Source: Metaphire vulgaris
Taxonomy: Eukaryota; Annelida; Clitellata; Crassiclitellata; Megascolecidae
Assembly (NCBI GenBank): GCA_018105865.1
Contig: CM030861.1
Coordinates: 4,452,484 to 4,516,483 of the forward strand
Length of the DNA: 64,000 nt
Direction of reading: 5' to 3'
Shown: positions 1 through 12,400 of the stretch, in pieces
How the letters are laid out: every line of letters starts with the position of its first letter
Position numbering within the stretch: the first letter of the stretch is position 1
Made by a program: the position numbers and the translations under genes
Notes under the pieces: model-generated
Seen by the model: the letters and a program-made list of their open reading frames with translations, nothing else
What the model was told of the DNA's origin: nothing
Database searches by the model: none

Positions 1-118
1 ATAACATACCTTCCCCATAGCTATTTTAAGAAAGGCTGCAGAGCGCCTAAGAATAAGCAGCTACTGTTGTGCTGTTCACCAAGGCGCTATAGAAATCCAC
101 GAGATTTTACTTACTTCA
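1..118 (+). repeat. Dispersed repeat fragment ending in GATTTTACTTACTT
   Basis: This stretch resembles 2355-2490 and, in part, 34590-34685 (reverse) and 51505-51660. Shared features are a run like AAGAATAAGCAGCTAC, then GCGCTATAGAAAT and the tail GAGATTTTACTTACTT. It has no open frame. It is most likely the 3' end of a short retroposed repeat; the family is not recognised. Confidence 0.5.
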
Positions 119-310
119 GGATGATTTTTTTTTCTGCTCTACTTTTGCAAAGGCGGTGACCAAATAATGGTTGCGACTAAATCTTTGAGCTTCTTCCCGT
201 CAACATGCCTGAGGAGAGGGGTGCAGCCGGTATATTGTTCCGGAGCCCATGGAGCTCAAAGGGGTCCGGTGATGATCTTATATAATAATTCGCTTTGTAA
301 GTTAAGTTTG

Positions 311-1420
311 TCAGTCACGATACACGGCAGATGTTGGAGGACGTTGTCGCCATTGACAACCAAATTGTTTAATTAAGCGTTTGACGAAGCGTCCTGATTG
401 AATGCACATTGTACGGCACCACTGGGGGCGCAGTACACCGTGTGGCGCCGTAGGCCCTCCTGGGGACGCAGTCCCCGTGCTGGGCCATAGCCTGTAGACC
501 CTACTGGAAGGGAGGCCCAGCTGGGATCGAGTTCCAAAGTTCAGGTGAGGCGTATGAAAAGGCACGGTTGCAAATTTTCAGGGATGACAGAGTGAGGTAA
601 GATGATGAACGTGTGGGTCCAGGCAGGACCGGCCTTAGGCACAGGCAAAGCAGGCAGTTGCCTAGGGCGTCAAGATCCAAGAGGCGCCAATCCTTGCCAT
701 TTTAACCAAGAGATTTAATTACAACGCCTATTTTTATTTAAACTCAAAACGTTCGCTTAAGGAACTGATTAAATAATAATTATTGTTTGTTTCCATTCAA
801 GTTTTTCCGATTCAATTTATATTTCGAACCTTGATAAATCAAGTTGAATATTAGTAACGGTATAACACTATGACTCTGTTTTAGCGCACTTTTTTGACTG
901 ATTCATCATTGGAGGGAGTAACCGTGATGCCACAGGGGGTCCGAGTGGAGAGGAGCAGAGGGCTCCAAAGTATGCTTTGCCTTGGGCGCCATTTTGGCTA
1001 GGGCCGGCCCTGGGTCCAGGAGGCTGAGGGGTTAATAGTGATCTCAGGTAGACAGGTTTTGATGACTGAAGTGAGCTATGTGTAAGTGTTATTATCTTAT
1101 ATTGGATACGTTCAGTTATTTTAAGCCAATGTAATGATTTTAGTATGGGTGAAATATGGGATAATTTAGGTGACTTAGTAACAGCACGAGCAAGTGCATT
1201 TTGTATTGATTGCAATTTGTTGATAGAGGCTTTGGGAAGGTTATAGTAGAGGGAGTTACAATAATCTAATTTGGAGTGGACTATTGAGGTGGCAATTGTG
1301 GAGGCAGTTTTAGTATCTAGGCAAGGACGTAGGCGGCGAAGGTCACGAATATGAACATAGCAAGCTTTTGATAGCTGGGAGATTTGTGATTCGAAGTTTA
1401 GAAAAGAATCATTTTTTTGC
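311..1420 (-). mobile_element. L2/CR1-like retroelement remnant, C-terminal part, split by a hAT MITE
   Basis: The - strand between about 1420 and 1021 encodes a stretch with IQNALARAV, ILKSLHWLKI and YLRSLLTPQPPG. This is the typical C-terminal extension of L2/CR1-type reverse transcriptases. The same protein continues on the other side of the 624-1012 insertion with motifs like LNFGTRSQLGLPSS. Frameshifts and the insertion leave no working protein. A related fragment lies at 34700-35040. Confidence 0.7.
624..1012. mobile_element. hAT-type MITE, TSD GGTCCAGG
   Basis: The 389-bp element starts CAGGACCGGCCTTAGGC and ends GCTAGGGCCGGCCCTG, an imperfect terminal inverted repeat. It is flanked by a perfect 8-bp duplication, GGTCCAGG (616-623 and 1013-1020). 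An 8-bp TSD with CAG...CTG ends is the hallmark of hAT transposition. It interrupts the L2/CR1-like remnant, so it is the younger insertion. No transposase is encoded. Confidence 0.9.
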
Positions 1421-2108
1421 TTTAATTCGTTTATTTATAGACGCATCCGTATCAAAGACGATGAGCGTCTGCTAAACTATGTACAGTTCCACAGGTTTAG
1501 GACCCGGGTTAATAAGAATATATACACACAGTATTCATATTTACAGAGTTCGACTATTTACAAGTGTCCGGGGTTGGGAGGCGTCACAGGTGATGCCGCG
1601 AGCCGGCTACCCAACCTAAAAACCTGCGTACAGGAAGTAGGAGGTAGGTTTACCCTATGCTCTGACCAGCGAAGGGAGTTTTCTCTCCCCCCGTGACGCA
1701 TTTAAACTAGGGGCATACAGTTCGAAATTCTTTCGTCTTCAGTTCGTTGATGTTTTCCTTCTTCTTTCTTCTCGCAGATCTTTCTTCTTTGCCTTTTCCT
1801 GGTGTTGTTTCTCTTCTCCGGGTTGTTAAACGAGAGGGTGCCAAGTGTCCACGGTGGCTCTCGTACCGTTAAACGAGAGAAAGAAGACGACCGTCAACAA
1901 CATCTGACGAGCAATCCGGAGACGAAGGACAACACCAGGAAAGACGACCGTCAACAACATCTGAAGAAAAGAATCAAGTTTGAATCCTAGATTTCTAGCA
2001 GTTGGAACAGGGATTATTGTGGTGTATATAGGCCTATATAGACAGCTTGAATGAATGAATGAGTTTATTTATTTCCAAAAGCATACAGTAATCATCAATT
2101 CGATTATA

Positions 2109-2111
<3 letters not shown>
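1421..2111. other. Gene-free stretch with a 22-bp direct repeat
   Basis: No gene is recognised here. The only internal structure is a 22-bp direct repeat beginning GACGACCGTCAACAAC at 1886-1907 and 1943-1964. A short low-complexity 62-codon frame over it is not convincing as a protein. Confidence 0.4.

Positions 2112-2172
<61 letters not shown>
2112..2172. repeat. (TA)n microsatellite
   Basis: About 60 bp of uninterrupted alternating AT. Confidence 0.98.
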
Positions 2173-2175
<3 letters not shown>

Positions 2176-2354
2176 CCTCATTAAGGTGGGAAATGAAAGA
2201 GGACATCACATGTTCACAGTAGGCCTAAATAAAAACAGTTGACATTACCATGAGCATAAGGAAACAAACAAGATTAACCTAAGGGATGCTGGAATCCCGA
2301 TAGTTGGTTAATCTGCGTCCTGCCCACTCGACCTTTTGATTAAATGACCCGGCA

Positions 2355-2490
2355 TGAACGACCCACCTTTGGCTATAGCTACTTCATTTGAGATTGAGCG
2401 CATAGGAATAAGGAGCTACTTCGGTGCATCTTTTGAAAGCGCTTTAGAAATTAACGAGATTTTACTTACTTACTTACTTAATCTAGAATG
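2355..2490 (+). repeat. Second copy of the GATTTTACTTACTT dispersed repeat
   Basis: It shares GGAGCTACTTC, AAAGCGCTTTAGAAAT and GAGATTTTACTTACTT with bases 1-118. It ends in a short (TTAC)n tail, as expected for a retroposed sequence. Confidence 0.5.
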
Positions 2491-2641
2491 TCACAGTATA
2501 ACGTAATCACTATTATGCATATGGTCAAGGATCAATAGGAACTTCTATAATTGTCTATGTAATGTTACACAAAAACAGGAGAATGTTAACATTGATAAGA
2601 GATTAGCATTATAACATTCAAATGAAGGGGTTTATATATAT

Positions 2642-3301
2642 ACTAGAACTCGAAGGCTCGCTTCGCTCGCATGAGGCGAGCTTCGCGTCGCTTCGCGTCG
2701 CTTGGCGTCGCTTCGCTTCGCTCGAGGCAACGACCAATCCAATTCCAATTCCAGAATGACCAATCAGAACGCTCACTCAGCCAACCAATCAGAACGCTTG
2801 AAGGTAACCAATCAGAACGCTCACACAGCCAACCAATCAGAACGCTCACACAGCCAAACAATCAGAACGCTCGAACGCAACCAATCAGAACGCTCACACA
2901 GCCAACCAATCAGAACGCTCGAAGGCAACAGACATACAGATAACGATTTTAATGTTATAGACTAGAACTCGAAGGCTCGCTTCGCTCGCGCGAGCATCGC
3001 TCGCATGAGGCGAGCTTCGCGTCGCTTCGCGTCGCTTCGCGTCGCTTCGCGTCGCTTCGCTCGAGGCAACGACCAATCCAATTCCAATTCCAGAATGACC
3101 AATCAGAACGCTCACTCAGCCAACCAATCAGAACGCTTGAAGGTAACCAATCAGAACGCTCACACAGCCAACCAATCAGAACGCTCACACAGCCAAACAA
3201 TCAGAACGCTCGAACGCAACCAATCAGAACGCTCACACAGCCAACCAATCAGAACGCTCGAAGGCAACAGACATACAGATAACGATTTTAATGTTATAGA
3301 T
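2642..3301 (+). repeat. Two tandem ~320-340 bp units packed with CCAATCAGAACGC repeats
   Basis: Unit 1 is 2642-2960 and unit 2 is 2961-3301; both start ACTAGAACTCGAAGGCTCGC and end AATGTTATAGA. Each holds GCTTCGCGTC decamer repeats followed by seven copies of a roughly 20-23-bp repeat with core CCAATCAGAACGC (one copy per unit reads ACAATC). Unit 2 carries extra decamers, so the decamer block changes length independently. The many open frames here are repeat artefacts. Confidence 0.9.
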
Positions 3302-3691
3302 ATATACAGTATAGTCCTTATAGCCATAGAATATAAGGTATTACTCTTAGCCCTACGGCTGAATGCTACTATTATTTTACCGTGACAGTATCGATTGTCT
3401 GAATTTGTCTCGCTGTCAAGTTGTCAACAGACCGAGTTGTGAAGTTGTAAATTGTAATATCTTTGAGAGTCGCTTGGAGCGCTGCAGTCTCCGGCGTCCT
3501 TCGTTACAGAAGCTGTTTTCATTTGGTCGATGTTTAAGCCACAGATTGCAAAGGATTTCTGTGATTTTTGGATTGAAGATTAAATATATCACATTTCGAA
3601 TTCCACGGATTCTACGTTGAAAAGCGCATTTAGAGTGGATCAGAGCGGGTGATTTCAAGCTAGGCGGTTGAGAGTCCTTAAGCGTATAACA

Positions 3692-3693
3692 GT

Positions 3694-3741
<48 letters not shown>

Positions 3742-3820
3742 TTAGTATTCCATTTTTGTGACACCGTTAATAAAAATTAAAAGTATTTTTTATTACATAA
3801 TAATAAAAATTTGAAAAAAG

Positions 3821-3868
<48 letters not shown>
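3692..3868. repeat. Inverted pair of triplet tracts (TAA)n and (TTA)n
   Basis: (ATA)n at about 3692-3741 and (TTA)n at about 3822-3868 flank an AT-rich spacer of about 80 bp. The tracts are complementary, so the region could fold as a long hairpin. Confidence 0.85.
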
Positions 3869-4076
3869 ACGAATGAGATTATTCGCACTCCGTAGGACGA
3901 GCTATTAAATTCCGCCTATTCGCACTGCATAGGGCGAGATATTAAACTCTGCCCATTCGCACTCCGTTGTTGCTTTTCAAGATTAGCAATACACTTTATG
4001 TGTGCTGGACACATAATCTTCATTGTTGAACCTGCAAATTTGTCATCAACTGAAAATATGTTACTGAATAAAACAA

Positions 4077-4335
4077 CGATGGAGCAGAAGGTCGCGGGTT
4101 CAATTCCCGCAGGAGCCCTAAGGTCGACTCGGCCTTACTCGCTAGAGGGTGGCGGTAAACTGAGGAGCAGCGTTAAGCTGCGAGGTAAAAGTACCGTAAA
4201 ACGTGGGTCTGGGGAAAGTAATGGCAACCTACCCCAGATTAATGGATTATACCACCTACGTCGCTGATTGCTCAGGCAGGAGATAAGCACCGGAACCCAA
4301 AGCTTGGACTCGAGTACGGGACCTACCTTTACCTA
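4077..4335 (+). mobile_element. 5'-truncated tRNA-derived SINE
   Basis: It begins inside the tRNA-related head at GATGGAGCAGAAGGTCGC, followed by the RNA polymerase III B box GGTTCAATTCC, and then a non-tRNA body containing GGTGGCGGTAAACTGAG, AAACGTGGGTCTGG and GGACCTACCTTTACC. The same body is found in reverse at 25823-26117, where the A box is also kept. It lacks the 5' A-box half, so it is probably not transcribed. Confidence 0.85.
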
Positions 4336-4396
4336 TTTAAGCCAGCGTTGCCAACTTAAACTGAATCCGCTCTGGCATTGATAGCCAGTGTAAGTC

Positions 4397-5000
4397 TCAT
4401 AGAAGCAGTGTTACGTGTTCACAAGAAGGGACCTGGAAGATCAACCGCGCCGCTGCGTTCAATACGACCTGGAGACGGTCCAGCAGGTGGTGCGGTGATC
4501 CGGCGAGTGTCGCTTTCCCATAGTCTAGTCCAGTACCAATGATGACTCCAGTGACTTGAGAGCGGTGACTGACACTGAGCTTCGTGATCGATGTGGATCT
4601 CGAGATTCTGGACGGACAACACTGGCTGCACCTCAAGTCCATCGATACTGATACAAGTCGTCAGTGTCAAGTGTTTCTGATGCTCATAATACCTCGGTCT
4701 TGGCAGCATTGAGTTGCAGCTGATGTGACTTCAGCCACCTGGTGACCTCGACCAGGCACCTAGTGACATGCTGCTGGAGCAGATGAACTGCTGCAGGAGG
4801 GCTGCTTCCATATACTTGCATGTCGTCGGCATAGAAGAGGTGTGCTTGGAGCCCGAACTGTTGTACAATGCTAATCAAGTCGGCGACGTAGAGTGCGAAG
4901 AGAATAGGCTCTAGTACGGAGCCTTGGGGAACTCCACGAGTCCATGTACTACACGGGTCGGCGGAGTGGTTGAGCCTGCCTGCGCAAGCACATTCAAAAA
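4397..5000 (-). mobile_element. CR1-like reverse transcriptase fragment
   Basis: The - strand encodes [20 protein letters not shown], then FYADDMQVYG (the catalytic YADD box) and LQLNAAKTEVL. This is the order of RT motifs in CR1/jockey-type non-LTR elements. A downstream piece in a shifted frame includes LQVVLNAAARLIF. The catalytic box is kept, but frameshifts and truncation at both ends make it dead. Confidence 0.85.
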
Positions 5001-5404
5001 TGCAGTGGTGTCGACTTTTTGCCAGGCATGCCAATCATTATTGCCCATTAGTGCCTGCTAATTTCATTAATATAGTATCATGTACTAGTAAATTTGTTAA
5101 ATTCATGAATCTGTACAATGCCTTTATAGATATGCTTAGGTCACCAGCCACAAGCACTATGCATTGATTAATGCAAGTGTTTGGCTGAAAAGTCTAGAAA
5201 AATGTATTCATATGCATAATGCGCACCCAGTCTTTGCACCAAATTGTTCCTGGAAAAAGCGTGTATTATATGTGAGATAATATGGTACCTGATGTATATA
5301 ATTATATATACAGAAAGTATACAGAACTTTTAACATTTACTTTTTGCAAATTCTGACTTTTGTGCCATTGTCAAATCAAAATTATTTTACCGGTACTACG
5401 GTAG

Positions 5405-6335
5405 ATATGGCGTGCCCCAAGGTTCCGTGCTGGGTCCGCTATTATTCATACTCCACACTGCGGACATTTGCCGAATCATTGAATCATTTGGCCGAATCAT
5501 TGAATCATTTGGCTTCATGATGCATGCCTATGCTGACGATGTGCAGGCCTATTTGTCATGCTTACTGCCTGATGCCAGTGAACTAGGGCTGCGCCGAGTA
5601 ACTCGAGTAACGCGAGTACTCGACTCCAAATTGGAGTCGAGTAATTTTTTTGGAGTCGAGTACTCGCATAGAATAACTAAACAAAGAATAGATAAACACA
5701 AAGAATAACCAAAGAATTTCATTAAAATTTGGCCTACCGTTATTTGTTACAAATAATTATTAATCAGTCTTATTTAGGTTATACTTATTCGTTATGCCCC
5801 AGTTAGTTAGGATGTTGTCCACAGTGGGCCAACTCTAGTGAAGACCTATATATTTTGCCAGTACCGGTAAAATAATTTCTGTTCTGTAACTTCTGTTATA
5901 CTAAATTTGAAAACGCTTGAATATCCGAAAAATTGATATGTAACTGTATCTAATGTTCAGTTTTGGTTAAATGAGGGCCATGAGGCAAATAATAAGTATT
6001 ATGTGACGTGTAACGTTTGCAAATCGTGTATTTCCGGTTTCACGCGAGTACTCGAGTACTCGTTAAGCTACTCGACTCCTACTCGACTCCTAAACTACTC
6101 GGTTAGCGCAGCCCTACAGTGAACTTTGCACACGAGCTGAGTTGTGGATAGAGGCCGTCCAGGTATGGACTGATCAGAATCAACTCTCGCTGAACCTGGC
6201 GAAGACAGAGTTTCTCTGGTTCGCTACCCCTCGCAGGGGACACCTCATTGACCGCACCATGTTCAGTGTTGAGGGTGTAGCTATAACACCCACTAGCCAG
6301 CTCTTATTATGGGTCACTGGGTCACCGGGTCTCAA
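5405..6335 (+). mobile_element. CR1-like RT fragment split by a hAT MITE
   Basis: Residues [20 protein letters not shown] and [12 protein letters not shown] are encoded before base 5584. The protein resumes after 6116 with LSLNLAKTEFLWFATPRRGH. Joining across the insertion and removing one target copy restores one frame, so the MITE hit a still-readable element. A 21-bp tandem duplication at about 5467-5512 adds a second RIIESFG. Confidence 0.85.
5584..6116. mobile_element. hAT-type MITE, TSD CAGTGAAC
   Basis: The ends are TAGGGCTGCGCCGAGTA and TTAGCGCAGCCCTA, inverted. The 8-bp TSD CAGTGAAC is perfect (5576-5583 and 6117-6124). Subterminal CGAGTACTCG palindromes recur near both ends (about 5600-5670 and 6045-6105). 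It encodes no protein and sits in the CR1-like RT. Confidence 0.92.
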
Positions 6336-6779
6336 AATGTGATCCGGTTCCAAGTATGCTGACTACTGTTGGATGCTGTGGAGTTAGTTACCAGACAAGG
6401 TCTACAAACACAAGTGTCAAAAAAGAAGCTTTGAAAAGAAGAGAATGAGGCATAATGAAAAGGATTACAATAAATGTTGAAATAAGAAATTAAAATGAAC
6501 ATTTACTTACATTGAATGGTGACCCAGTCACTGGTTCTAATATTTGAATATTTATCAATGACGTCAATTAAACGTTGTCATCACACCATAGAATTTTTCA
6601 TTACACTTTATAACATTCCATAGAGTAATAATACCAATATCCCTCAATGACAAAATCAATTACCGGTACTTGTATCTGTGGACCTAACTAATATCAAGCA
6701 GACAGTCTCTTCAGCCATTCCGGGATTGATGAACCTGCATGCTTAGCATCTGAAGAAGATTTTAATTAATACTGGGTCT

Positions 6780-8655
6780 ATAACCAGGGCATAAAGATGA
6801 CCTGGTGAAAAAACCCGAATGACCCAGTGACCCGGTTCCAAGTCTGGTAGTCAGCAATCATGTTAACATTCCAACACCCTTGATATCTCCTTTCCATTTT
6901 TTTGATATTCTGGTGAAATCTTTCACCCTGTTCTTCGCTAACTGCTCCGAGGTTTTCAGGTAAGTAGTCAACATGGGAGTTCAGAAAGTGGAGTTTCAAA
7001 CTCATTGAACAACCCAAGGTTTTCAGTTTGATGAGCATGTTTGCAACAATAAATTTGAAGTTTGGATCCTTATGATTTCCAAAAAAATTTTTTACAACTT
7101 CTTTAAAAGATAACCAAGCCTCTTTTTCTGCAACATTCTTTCTATCCTTCTATCCTATTCTATCAGCTGCGATCAAACAAGCAACTTCGCCTTTATGTCC
7201 CTCCTCCGTCCAAGACAGTGATGCTGGGGGAAAGATCCGTGACCCGCGGCAACCCTCTTCTCTGGAATGCTCTTCCCACCTCTGTGACATCAATTACATC
7301 CTTCGAGGCGTTTGCGACTGCCTTCAAGACGCATTTATTTTGCACATCTTATGAACATTTGTAAATCGCTCTTGATTTTAGCTCTAGCTATGTTATAGCA
7401 TTTAATAAATTATCTAGGGAATAGAATAGAATAGAATATCCTCAAACATATCATCTTTCATCATCTTGCAAATATCTGGACCTACAAAAACTACTTCCTT
7501 CAATTTTGCTCAGACAGCCTAGGAAAATTTTCTACCAAGTATTTAAAACAAGGCCCATTTTTGGCAACGCCTTGACAAATTGCTTCATAATGCCAAGTTT
7601 AATGTGTAGGGGAGGCAAAACAACTTTCTTCGGATCAATGAGATTTGCTTTTGCAGCATTTTTTACACCAGGCACTAACGCTTCTCTTCTTGGCCATTCC
7701 TTTCTGACCCAATGTTGGCTTCTATCTCTGCTGTCCCATTCACATAGAAAACATGGATACTTGGTGTACCCTCCTTGCTCCCCCAAAAGCATTGATATAA
7801 CTTTCAAGTCTCCACAAACGGTCCATTCATGTTCATTGTACTTTAATTTCGACAATATCATTTCCAAATTCTCATAACGCTCCCTCAAGTGTACTGAGTG
7901 GACCACTGGTAGTGATGCATACTAGTTGCCATTATGAAGAAGCACTCCCTTTAAACTGATTTTTGATGCGTCAATGAAAAGGTGCCAGTTGTTGCAATCA
8001 TACTCGATGTCAAACAAGCTCATCAACCCTGCTACATCGTTACAGTAAACCAATTCGTCGTCTTGAGTAAAACAAGGAGTGAAATCTTTTTCGCGGTTCC
8101 TGTACCAATAGAAAGAAGTGCCTGCAGCTAGAAGATTTTTCTCTTTCAGTCTAGAACCAAGCAACTCTTGCAGATTCTTTCGGTAAGTCTAAATCCCTGA
8201 CCAAATCATTCAACTCTTGCTGTAAAAATTGTTGAGGCTCACTGCCAGTAAAAGTAAACTCTTTGTCTGGAAAGTCAATTTCCTTATCTGATTCATCTGA
8301 GATACAAATATTTTTCAGTGATTCAGGAACTGGAGGTATATGAACGTCCGCACCATGAGGTACAGGACGAATAGCACTTGGAAGATTTGGATAGAAAATT
8401 TCTTTTCTGTTTTTCAAATTGTAACCCTCCACATTGCACGAATAAAAATAGCAGTCATCAGAATGATTTCGAGCTTCTCTCCAGATCATAGGAATCCCAG
8501 TGAAAAGATTTCTTCTTACCCTGAAACCACTGACGAAGTTCTTCAACACAAATGGAACACACTTTGTGTGGTGCCCATGACTTGTCACATAACTTCACCC
8601 CAAAATACGCAAAATATACTTTCGTCACGAATTCCGTAATATTTTGTTTTTGTTT
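6780..8655 (-). pseudogene. Unnamed multi-copy protein family member, decayed (copy 1)
   Basis: Read from 8655 down, the conserved blocks appear in order: KVCSICVEELRQW; PMIWREARNHSDDCYFYSC; YPNLPSAIRPVPH; LKEKNLLAAGTSFYWYR; WHLFIDASKISLKGVLLHNG; CGDLKVISMLLG; YPCFLCEWDSR; LPPLHIKLGIMKQFVKAL; KLKEVVFVGPDI; EEQGERFHQNI. I recognise these as a repeated, uncharacterised family seen in several invertebrate genomes; it has no name I can defend. The copy is split by a CR1 3' end (about 7150-7440) and cut at its N-terminus by a MITE (8665-9094). It carries at least three frame changes. The D, D and E residues in the FIDASK, CGDLK and GERFHQ blocks suggest a DDE-type transposase origin, which is inference only. 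Confidence 0.75.
7150..7440 (+). mobile_element. CR1-like 3' end insertion
   Basis: It encodes a CR1 C-terminus, including RGNPLLWNALPTSVTS and TAFKTHLFC, then a stop, a short 3' UTR and a GAATA-type microsatellite tail. The same C-terminal motif (RGNPLLWNALPTAVTEA) is in the element at 9740-10605. It lies inside the unnamed-family pseudogene in the opposite orientation. Confidence 0.85.
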
Positions 8656-8664
8656 TTTCACTAT

Positions 8665-9094
8665 GGGGCTGTCCATTAATTATGTCAACAATTTTTGGGC
8701 AATTTTTGACCCCCTCCTCCCTTGTCAACAACTTTCAACTTTCAGTTACCCCCCTATAATTATGTCAAAATCTTTTGACCCCCCCCCCCCAAGATCAATC
8801 CCTCAAGATCAATGACAGGTCCCAATAACAAGGCTATTATTTTTTGCGGTGATGACCATTTTTCCCTGTTTTGCTCATCGAGTGTCAAAATGTGGTGGTG
8901 ATGACCTATTTTGCCATGCTTTTTTCCATTGTAATAAGTAGTATTCCATGAAATTTCCTATTTTTTGATTATTTGTAAAAAGTGAAATTGTTGACGTCAA
9001 CTTCTCTTGACTCCCCTCCCTCCTGTCAACAACTGTCAAACTTTTTCAAACCCTCTCCTCCCCTAAATTGTTGACGTAATTAATGGACAGCCCC
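8665..9094. mobile_element. MITE with long TIR GGGGCTGTCCATTAATTA
   Basis: The left end GGGGCTGTCCATTAATTATG is mirrored by the right end TAATTAATGGACAGCCCC. Both ends are flanked by TAT, consistent with a TA or 3-bp target duplication (mariner-like or Harbinger-like; not resolved). The interior is pyrimidine/purine biased and repeats TTGTCAACAA motifs. Confidence 0.8.
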
Positions 9095-9482
9095 TATGAA
9101 GCTTCCACATATATAACAGAACCTATATGGTGAAACACGATAACCTCTTGCAGCCATGATTAAATGAATATAATAACAAAATGAGTCTCTATTGATAGCT
9201 GATATGCTATATTCTGGCTAGTTAGGCTCTGCCCACCAATCAATAAATTCAAATGGCAAAGTATTTACATGCTGTCCCTTTGTGAGAAACAGGTGGGTGA
9301 TGGAATTTTTTACTTATTTTCCCTGAATTCAGCTACCAAAGTTACATAAGATTCGCCATTTTGGTTTGAAACAATATTTCCATAGCAGGCCTAATTATAC
9401 TTAGTTTTATTATTTGCTAAATTATAAATTATTGTTACAGGATTTGACATTTCACTTATTATTTGTGAAAGGAATATGAATA

Positions 9483-12400
9483 ATGAATCATTTGAATTTG
9501 TCAAATTCGCTGAACTCATTTTCTGTTGTACCACCGATATCTGAAGGAAGCAGAGACAAAGCATTTCTGCATAGAATGAATGAATGGATTGACAGTGAAT
9601 TATCAAAAGTGAATGTGGAGGATCCAGAGCAGCAATATCATGTGTATAAGGAGGCATTTGGAAAGGTTTCATTGTTGATCCTGCTTCATATGTAATGTCA
9701 ACATAAAATGACATGAATTAATTTATGTAGTAAATGTAATAAATTTATTTATTTATTTATTTCAAGACAATTTCTATAGCGCCGTGCACTAGGTTAAGGC
9801 CTACAACAAGGGCGCTGCACACACATAGTCAACCATAACCTAAACTAAAAAGGTGCGTCTTTAGTTCTCTCAGGAACAGTCCAGCAGAGTTGGCCTCAGT
9901 CACTGCAGTCGGCAAGGCATTCCAAAGCAATGGGTTCCCGCGAGAAGGACCTGTCTCCGAACCCGAAGTCTGTGACGGAGGCGGGGCGAGCAGTAGGACA
10001 CGATGGCGGAGCGGTGCCGACCTCCGTGCGTTCGGCGTTGATCTTAGGACCAGCTCAGCCAGGTACTGTGGACAGTGCGGGTCATTTAATGCTCGGAAGG
10101 TGAGCCAGCAGCGCTTATGGATAATGCGCTCCCGGGCTCGAAGCCAGTGCAGCCGATCACGCAGTAGGGGGGTCACTTGGGCTCCCCAGGGGCTGCTGAA
10201 GACGACCCGAGCAGCTGTATTGAGCACGGATTGCAGACGATTCAACTTTCCATCGGGAGGCCCAGCAACACGCTGTTGCAATAGTCCAGCCTGGGCAGAA
10301 CAAGGCGCGCACAAGGTGCACTGCCCGCTGATCGGAAGATGCCGGCGCACTGACCTAATCCTCCGTAGGTGGTAGTAGCAGCCGCGGACAACATTACCGA
10401 TATGTTCCTCGAACGACAACGTCTCATCGAGTAATACTCCCAGGTTTGTCGTAGGCACTTTGAGGGAACGACGGTCACATCACCCAGCGTGAACGGTGAA
10501 TGGCTCAGGAGATGCTTCCTCCTGGGGGTGCACATCCACAGGAACTCGGTCTTGGCCGGGTTAAGGGCCAAGCGGTTCTCCTCCATCCACATGATGATCG
10601 CCATGATGCAATCATTGTTTTATTGTTTTAAAATTAGACATTGGCTGATATTAAAGTTTTAGGTATTAACAGTGTGAATCTTTGATACATGATAAGGTTC
10701 TTACTTTGGTGAGTTTGAAGGAGTAAAGTGTTGTAAAGTAAAGTTGCAGATTAAATTACTAGACAAGATTGGAGATGCTGTCATTGATACGAGATTCAGA
10801 AGAGATTGGCCTTCGGTTTATTCTAGGAAGACTTTATGATGTCTTGTGATGTAATGTCTCAAAGCAAACTGCCGAGTGTCGGCAGGCCCGTCGACGTGCC
10901 CGTCGGCTTGAGAGAGTGTATCGTGCCAGGAGAGGTACTAGTGGCGAGGAGGATGCACGTTCTTCGTGGAGACTAGAACTCAAGGCAAGCAGGCGCTTGG
11001 TGCGGGAGAAGGGACAGCAGCACTAGCGGAAGATTCTGGATTCCCCTCACTCTGACATCAAGCAAACGTGGAGTCACCTGGACAGGATTCTCGGTAAAAG
11101 GGGCACCTCCCACAGGGTGCCTCCGAGCTTCTCCGCCGAGGAGTATCACCGGTTTATCGATGAGAAAGTCAACAGGGTTCGGAGTAGGACGGCCAACACC
11201 GGCCCGGTCGAGTTCCAAAGGCATAGCGGATCCACCTTCTCAGTGTTCGCGGCCCCTACGATATCGGAGGTCACGGCGTGCGTCAAGGCATCGCCGAATA
11301 AACAATGCCCGTTGGATCCACTCCCGATGTGGCTGCTTAAAGAGGCCATCGACACGCTGGCTCCATTCCTGACGTCACTACTATCGTCGTCACTTGTTAG
11401 CGGAGAGTTCCCTTCACCGTGGAAGCACGCTATCATCCGCCCTCACTTGAAGCGACCAGGACTGGACCAGTCAGACATATCTAATTTTCGGCCGGTCTCA
11501 AACCTACCGTTCCTGTCGAAACTGCTGGAACGACTGGTGAATAGGCAACTAGTCACCTATCTCGTCAGGAATGGACTTATGCCGAAACATCAATCTGCAT
11601 ATCGAAAAGGTCATTCCACTGAGACGGCCCTGATGAAGATACTCAATGACACTATCGATGCGACGGCCAATGGAGAGCTCTCCCTCTTACCACAGTTTTC
11701 GAAAAATAGTTGACAACCTCTTTATGAACACTTTTTTTGTGTCTGTACGAAGAGGAAAGGTGGCGAGTTAAAGACAATTCATTGAGCAAAATGCTATAAC
11801 ATTTGCCAAAGATTGGGCAGTTAAACAGCCATTCTGCCCCATCATTTTTGACAGGTAAACAGCTAGTATAGAAATATTAGCTATTAGACTCAGAGTTAGA
11901 ATGCCACCATTTAGTGCAGATGAACGCAAACTTGTTGGCCATGTCCATACCACACTTATTTAAACGAGAGCCATTTTTACTATTTCTTAGTGTGAAAACA
12001 GTATGAAGCTACCACCGATAAGAATTTGAGTGGATGGAGGTTGTGTGTACCTTTGCCACAACCAGTGAATATCCAATGGTAAGAGAGAGATTCGCAACAA
12101 CTGGTACTGGTGTCAGCTGCGTTCTATTGCCAGTAACTGAAGTTGGTTGGATTGGTTGGTTGGTTATTGGTTGGATAAGGTGGAGCCTGCCTACTGCTTT
12201 GACCTGATATGTATTGGTTTTGCCACAACTTTCCACTGTCATGTCTCTAGGGTTGCCAGATATCCAAAGTCTAAATATGGGAGATTGTTTCCGCGATCAA
12301 TGCGCCCACTCCACGGTCCAGTTCATTGTGAATTATTATGGCTAGAGCTATACTACACTACAGTACTATAGAGTATAGACTAAGAACAAGCAATAAACAA

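Noticed and set aside
2642..3301. CRISPR-like direct repeats
   Set aside because: Repeats of about 20 bp have repeat-like rather than unique spacers, and the genome is animal; this is a tandem satellite.
10242..10604. Separate 120-codon gene
   Set aside because: It is the frameshifted upstream part of the CR1-like RT at 9740-10605 (AKTEFLW motif).
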